Shown: positions 23,820-27,461 of the stretch, piece after piece | Layout of the letters: every line of letters begins with the position of its first letter | How positions within the stretch are numbered: position 1 is the stretch's first letter | From: Leptolinea sp. UBA5366 | GTDB lineage: Bacteria > Chloroflexota > Anaerolineae > Anaerolineales > Anaerolineaceae | Assembly (NCBI GenBank): GCA_002407845.1 | Contig: DHPK01000021.1 | Span: 5,719-33,179 of the forward strand | Direction: 5' to 3' | DNA length: 27,461 nucleotides | Made by a program: the position numbers and the translations under genes | The notes under the pieces: generated by a model | The model's input: only the letters and a program-made list of their open reading frames with translations | The model's database searches: none | What the model was told of the DNA's origin: nothing

Positions 23820-25082
23820 TCAAAGAGATTTATCCTGATTGAGATCGCTTCTTTCCCCCATGAAACGGTAAACGATTCGCCGCGCCTCGTCATCATCGAT
23901 TAATCCGAGCGTCTTCAGCTGGTCAGCCACTTCGATCATATTCAGGCTTGCCTGACTTAATCTGAGGTTGTCCCGTGAGCTGATGTCATCTCCCCAAACA
24001 TTGATAGCTTGAACTGGATCCAGATCCGTGCGAACCAGCGCAGCGCGGGCAGCGACCTGCAGCAGGACTTCCTCGATGAGCTTCAAAAACACAATCTGAC
24101 GCTGTTCAAAATGGCGGCAGCTGGATTCTCCGGCGGATTCAGCGCTGGCTTTGTTTTCTGACTCCGGTTCAGCCAGAAAATGCAGCGGGATGCCCGCGCC
24201 TGCCGCGATCATCTTTTTCAGCGCCAGACCATCTTCGCGCGCATCACTGCTTTCCAGTTTTGGCGAAAGCACCGACCATTCCTCACTCTCGTTTGCAACC
24301 AGAATCGAACCCGGTGACGGCGGCACAGCGTTCAGCTGATTTTGGCGCTGGATGCGCTGAGCTTCGCTTGTCAGCCGGGAGCGGACGACAAACAAAAAGC
24401 TGTTGCGATAACGGTTGAGTCTAGCGCGGTCTTCCAGCCAATTTGAGAACCGGCTGAGCCATTTCAGCAGCGGAGCCAAATCCGGTTCACCCCACAGACT
24501 TCCGATCATGCGGTTGACCGAAAAATGCAGCATCACCGGTTCGAGGGATGGGTTGAGCCGATCGGCAGCGGGAATTACCCGGGTCTCAAAGACTGAATGG
24601 GTTCCGGCTGTCGGGATCGTGAATGAAATTGGCTGTTCAGCGTCATTCGCGCGCACTTCAATTTCAGTGACCTGCGCGGCTGGAATCAGGCGCACGTAGC
24701 TCATGCCGCCCGGATCGGACGAGACTAGCATAAACAAATTACCCGTTCGGCTCAATTCATCGCACCATTCGTGAATGCGCAGCTCCATCCGATTCAGCGG
24801 ATGACACCAAAAGGATTCAAGAAATTGCTGAAGTTCCGGCTGGCTGGCTTGAAAGCGGACGCCTTTCCCGATGACATATTGCGTTGTGATCGAAATGATC
24901 CGCCGTGCCAGCGGATTTTCCCGCCAGGCGCGCTGGCTTTCTCGAATAAGCTCAAGCGGATTGGGTTGATAAACTGCCGGCTGAATGAGCGGACGGCTAT
25001 CAGCCAAAAAGGCATTATCGCCGGATGGTTCTGAAATGTTGAGCCAGGCGCGCAGCAGTCTGCGCGGATCGAATGGTTTCAT
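23820..25082 (-). CDS. Phage portal protein (orphan)
   Basis: A 420-residue portal-like protein. Family-like segments are NPLARRIISITTQYVIGKGVR near residue 58 and MELRIHEWCDELSRTGNLFM near residue 98. SFLFVVRSRLTSEAQRIQRQ and GIPLHFLAEPESENKASAES match the portal core. The portal ring is the entry and exit gate for DNA in the phage head. GGAGG lies before the ATG. It is intact and transcribed in the same direction as the capsid block, but no terminase or capsid gene is next to it: a sortase gene follows and PadR genes lie upstream. Its partner capsid is probably the one at 13697-15625, separated by about 8 kb. Confidence 0.85.
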   Translation of the reverse strand: MKPFDPRRLLRAWLNISEPSGDNAFLADSRPLIQPAVYQPNPLELIRESQRAWRENPLARRIISITTQYVIGKGVRFQASQPELQQFLESFWCHPLNRMELRIHEWCDELSRTGNLFMLVSSDPGGMSYVRLIPAAQVTEIEVRANDAEQPISFTIPTAGTHSVFETRVIPAADRLNPSLEPVMLHFSVNRMIGSLWGEPDLAPLLKWLSRFSNWLEDRARLNRYRNSFLFVVRSRLTSEAQRIQRQNQLNAVPPSPGSILVANESEEWSVLSPKLESSDAREDGLALKKMIAAGAGIPLHFLAEPESENKASAESAGESSCRHFEQRQIVFLKLIEEVLLQVAARAALVRTDLDPVQAINVWGDDISSRDNLRLSQASLNMIEVADQLKTLGLIDDDEARRIVYRFMGERSDLNQDKSL

Positions 25083-25111
25083 TGTGCCTCCAAAGCGGGT
25101 CTTTTTTTATC

Positions 25112-25140
25112 ATCGTAGAGGTGTGCTGAGCCGATTGCAA
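25112..25140 (-). promoter_or_regulatory. Candidate promoter of the portal gene
   Basis: On the minus strand -35 TTGCAA (25135-25140) and -10 TACGAT (25112-25117) are 17 bases apart, with the strong RBS just downstream. If used, it makes the portal an independent transcription unit. Confidence 0.45.
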
Positions 25141-25197
25141 CTCTCAAAATAGGTAGTCAGCTAATGCGTTAATATCGGATTCGAAAACTGTTTGTCA

Positions 25198-25257
25198 CCA
25201 ATTTTCGTGAATATAAAATTGGATCTTGACATACTATATTAAACACAGTAATATACT
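25198..25257 (+). promoter_or_regulatory. PadR operon promoter with two dyads
   Basis: -35 TTGACA (25226-25231) and -10 TAATAT (25249-25254) are exactly 17 bases apart. ACTATATTA (25233-25241) and TAATATACT (25249-25257) form a dyad with one mismatch over the spacer and -10 box. A perfect dyad CCAATTTT-N9-AAAATTGG (25198-25222) lies just upstream of the -35 box. PadR proteins often repress their own promoter, so the overlapping dyad is the likelier operator. Confidence 0.7.
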
Positions 25258-25320
25258 GGTAAGAATAATAAATAAGAACCACAGTTAGATCAAACCTATT
25301 GTTGAAGAAAGGGGAATGCT

Positions 25321-25410
25321 GTGAGAAGCGAGAGAAAAGAAATGAATGGAAAGCAGAATCGATCGATGATTTCTCTGAGAAATGCCCCTGCTGCAGGAGA
25401 GCGGGGATGA
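25321..25410 (+). CDS. Possible 29-codon leader peptide
   Basis: A GTG-started frame of 29 codons (MRSERKEMNG...APAAGERG) has AAAGGGG six bases upstream and lies in the leader between the PadR promoter and padR, ending seven bases before the first padR ATG. It is rich in Arg and Lys. There is no homology evidence. It could be a translated leader or an accident of the RBS-like sequence. Confidence 0.25.
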   Translation: MRSERKEMNGKQNRSMISLRNAPAAGERG

Positions 25411-25419
25411 AGGTGAATG

Positions 25420-25782
25420 ATGGAAAACAATATGGAAAACAATAACGAAGCAATCCAATCCATTTTGCCCGAACTGAAACGGGGCGTGATCACGATCGCA
25501 GTTTTGAAGCTGTTGGATCAGGATCAATATGGTTATTCGCTGCAGAAGCTGTTGAGTGATTTGGGACTTGAAGTTGAGCAGGGAACGCTCTATCCGCTGC
25601 TGCGCAGGCTCGAATCACAGGGGCTGCTGCAATCCGCCTGGCGAGTGGAAGACGAGGCGCGGCCGCGCCGATATTATCGAACCAGTCCGGAAGGTGAAGC
25701 CGGGCTGTCCGAATTAATCAATGAATGGCAGAGCCTTGTTACGACTCTGGATAAAATTTTGAAAGATGAAGGAATCCAATGA
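25420..25782 (+). CDS. PadR-family transcriptional regulator
   Basis: A 120-residue winged-helix repressor. LKRGVITIAVLKLLDQDQYGY and LEVEQGTLYPLLRRLESQGLL are the DNA-binding signature, and RPRRYYRTSPEGEAGL forms the wing; a C-terminal helix gives the dimer. The adjoining ATGs at 25417 and 25420, and a third at 25432 made by a 12-base duplication (ATGGAAAACAAT), leave the start uncertain; AAGGTG at 25410-25415 favours 25420. It overlaps the HAAS gene by ATGA, the standard PadR partnership controlling a membrane protein. Confidence 0.92.
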   Translation: MENNMENNNEAIQSILPELKRGVITIAVLKLLDQDQYGYSLQKLLSDLGLEVEQGTLYPLLRRLESQGLLQSAWRVEDEARPRRYYRTSPEGEAGLSELINEWQSLVTTLDKILKDEGIQ

Positions 25783-26819
25783 ATCTGTTAGATCGCTATA
25801 TCAATGATTTGGGCGAAAAACTGCCGGCTAAAAATCGGGAGGACATTCAAAAAGAGACCCGCTCAATCTTGGAAGACATGATCGATGAGCGGGCTGAGGC
25901 TGAAAACAAGCCGGCTGATGAACAGCTGGTGCGGGAAGTACTGCTGGCGTTCGGCTCACCAAAAAAGACCGCTGCAGCCTACCAGTCCGGGCAGTATGTC
26001 ATCGGACCTAATCTTTATCCCCTCTTTAAAAAGGTACTGCGGATCGTGCTGATTTTCTCTCTGATTTCGGCATTGATCGGGGTTGTTTCAAATCTCAGCA
26101 GCAAAATCGAAAGCGTTGGCGGTCTATCCGATCAGTCGCTGAACGCTCTGATCAACACAACGACGAACTTGTCTATTCTGGTTATCACTGAGATTGTCGG
26201 GACCGTCGTAAGCGGTCTGTTCTCAGGATTTGGCATCTGTACGCTGGTTTTCTGGATTTTGGATCGCACGCTGCCTGCCAAAGAATTTCAGAAAGAGGAA
26301 GATTGGGATCCGGACAAGCTGCCGAAGTCTTTTGACAAAGATAAAATCGATGCCGCAGATCAGATCGTTGAAATAATCTTTACGGTTTTGGGGCTGATCG
26401 CATTGAATTACTTTCCGCAGATATTCAGTATTTTCACCTTCGAAAACGGCATTCTCACCTCCGAGAGATTTCTTTCCGATGCTTTCTTCTCATACGTCCC
26501 GTTTATTACGATCAAGGGCATTTTCGGCATCGCGCTCTGCGCTTATCTGCTTTCGCTGAAACATTGGAACACGCTGGGCAGAATTCTGACAATTGTGCTG
26601 GACATGGTCACGCTGATTCTGATGATCGTGATGATGAGCGGACCGTCTTTGATCAGCAGCACGACCGACTGGTCGCTGCTGGGTGATCCGGAACTGGTTG
26701 AGCTGATGCCGAAGCTGATTAACATTCTGCCGATTGCGGTGCTCTCAATCGTTGTAATTGGCGTCCTGATTAATATTATTAAAAACGGTATGAAATTGGC
26801 GTCAAAAAAACTGGCATGA
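25779..26819 (+). CDS. HAAS-domain membrane protein (PadR partner)
   Basis: A 346-residue protein. The N-terminal ~75 residues (RYINDLGEKLPAKNREDIQKE and LLAFGSPKKTAAAYQS) form a HAAS/DUF1700-like signalling helix-turn domain, normally encoded next to PadR regulators. Six or so membrane segments follow (residues ~85-105, ~130-165, ~205-225, ~250-270, ~275-295, ~315-335). It is coupled to padR by the ATGA overlap. Such pairs are thought to sense membrane or envelope state, but the signal is not known. Confidence 0.85.
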   Translation: MNLLDRYINDLGEKLPAKNREDIQKETRSILEDMIDERAEAENKPADEQLVREVLLAFGSPKKTAAAYQSGQYVIGPNLYPLFKKVLRIVLIFSLISALIGVVSNLSSKIESVGGLSDQSLNALINTTTNLSILVITEIVGTVVSGLFSGFGICTLVFWILDRTLPAKEFQKEEDWDPDKLPKSFDKDKIDAADQIVEIIFTVLGLIALNYFPQIFSIFTFENGILTSERFLSDAFFSYVPFITIKGIFGIALCAYLLSLKHWNTLGRILTIVLDMVTLILMIVMMSGPSLISSTTDWSLLGDPELVELMPKLINILPIAVLSIVVIGVLINIIKNGMKLASKKLA

Positions 26820-26846
26820 GCATAAAAAAGCCAGTCCATCCGCGAT

Positions 26847-26892
26847 AAAACAAACAATCCAGCCGAGTAACACAGGCTGGATTGTTTGTTTT
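26847..26892. terminator. Bidirectional terminator
   Basis: AAAACAAACAATCCAGCC (26847-26864) and GGCTGGATTGTTTGTTTT (26875-26892) form an 18-bp perfect stem ending in T residues on both strands. It separates the PadR operon from the convergent histidine kinase and overlaps the last bases of the kinase stop codon. Confidence 0.92.
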
Positions 26893-27461
26893 ACTCATCT
26901 ATGCTGTTCAAATCGGCCGAGTCAATCTTCATTTTTGGGAACGTAAATTCGAATGCCGTCTCGACATTCGGCTCACTGGTGACGCTGATCCTGACACCAT
27001 GACGATCCGCGATTTCTTTCGCGATTGCCAGTCCTAATCCGCTCCCTTTCTTATTTGATGCACTGCTCAGTTTGCTGAATCGGTCGAAAATGGACGGAAG
27101 CTGATCCGGTGCGATTCCGACCCCATGGTCGATTATCGTCACGGCCAGCCCGTTGCCGCCGTGATCGGCTGATTTGAGCCAGACTTCCTGCCCCGGCTCA
27201 GAAAATTTGATGGCGTTATCCAGCACAATCAGGAACATCTGCCTCAGCCTGCCATAATCCCCTTCAAACGGCCAAATCTGAACATCATGACTGCAGTGAA
27301 CCGTGACATTTTGTGAAAGCGCTAATCTGCGGCTGGCGCGGGCTGCGTCCGAGAGGACTTCGATCAGATTGATTTTGGTTTTATCAATCGTGAAGTCCGG
27401 ATTCTGCAGCCGGGTTAGTTCGAGCAGGTCGTTGACGATCCGTTCCAGCTGGATGGCTTCT
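26891..27461 (-). CDS. Sensor histidine kinase, C-terminal part (5' end missing)
   Basis: The minus-strand frame is open from the right edge of the window, so the real gene is longer than the ATG-started part (26891-27238). It begins with the second DHp helix (EAIQLERIVNDLLELTRLQ). The HATPase_c domain follows with N box LDNAIKFS, G1 IIDHGVGIAPDQ, F box IFDRFSK and G2 GSGLGLAIAKEI. The phospho-accepting His box and any sensor domain lie outside. A response regulator is expected upstream of it, beyond the window. Confidence 0.93.
   Translation of the reverse strand, partial: EAIQLERIVNDLLELTRLQNPDFTIDKTKINLIEVLSDAARASRRLALSQNVTVHCSHDVQIWPFEGDYGRLRQMFLIVLDNAIKFSEPGQEVWLKSADHGGNGLAVTIIDHGVGIAPDQLPSIFDRFSKLSSASNKKGSGLGLAIAKEIADRHGVRISVTSEPNVETAFEFTFPKMKIDSADLNSIDE

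Noticed and set aside
1..27461. tRNA, rRNA, CRISPR arrays, insertion sequences or att sites flanking the phage block
   Set aside because: I saw no cloverleaf, repeat-spacer pattern, transposase or matching direct repeats at the block edges; by-eye reading could miss divergent examples.

Overview
The window most resembles a chromosomal segment of an anaerobic Chloroflexota bacterium of the class Anaerolineae. This is an inference. It rests on the sortase with an LPETG motif just before its catalytic domain (21639-23705), an arrangement I associate with that class, and on the rubredoxin, desulfoferrodoxin and rubrerythrin genes typical of anaerobes. A Firmicutes relative cannot be excluded from sequence alone. 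No rRNA, tRNA, insertion sequence or CRISPR array was seen.

Layout. 1-2.8 kb: the 3' part of an acetylornithine aminotransferase gene and a DUF4153-like membrane protein, each followed by a terminator. 2.9-6.4 kb: a lysine-controlled unit made of a sigma70-type promoter, a clear lysine riboswitch, a terminator, an APC-family amino-acid permease and a YtcJ-type amidohydrolase. 6.4-8.5 kb (minus): a flavodoxin and an oxygen-defence operon (rubredoxin, desulfoferrodoxin, rubrerythrin); the rubredoxin gene is only 53 codons. 8.5-10.6 kb: a DMT/EamA exporter and a YdcF-like membrane protein that overlap tail to tail.

10.7-15.7 kb (minus): an intact block of phage structural genes: a protease-capsid fusion, a holin-like membrane peptide, two connector-like proteins and a tail/fibre protein. 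It also holds an inverted pair of perfect DnaA boxes. No terminase, integrase, replication or lysis enzyme is visible. The matching portal gene is also on the minus strand but lies about 8 kb away (23820-25082), beyond unrelated cellular genes. These dispersed but open phage genes are the most intriguing feature: a relic prophage split by insertion, or a domesticated or gene-transfer-agent-like system.

15.8-20.1 kb: a TfoX-N protein and an HD phosphohydrolase, a ferritin-like protein with a strong promoter, then an AT-rich patch with broken coiled-coil ORFs and an AbrB-ABC transporter operon that looks imported from a Firmicute. 20.3-25.1 kb (minus): a YcaQ/AlkX-type DNA glycosylase, the surface sortase and the orphan portal. 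25.2-27.5 kb: a PadR regulator with its HAAS-type membrane partner, then the C-terminal part of a histidine kinase running off the window.
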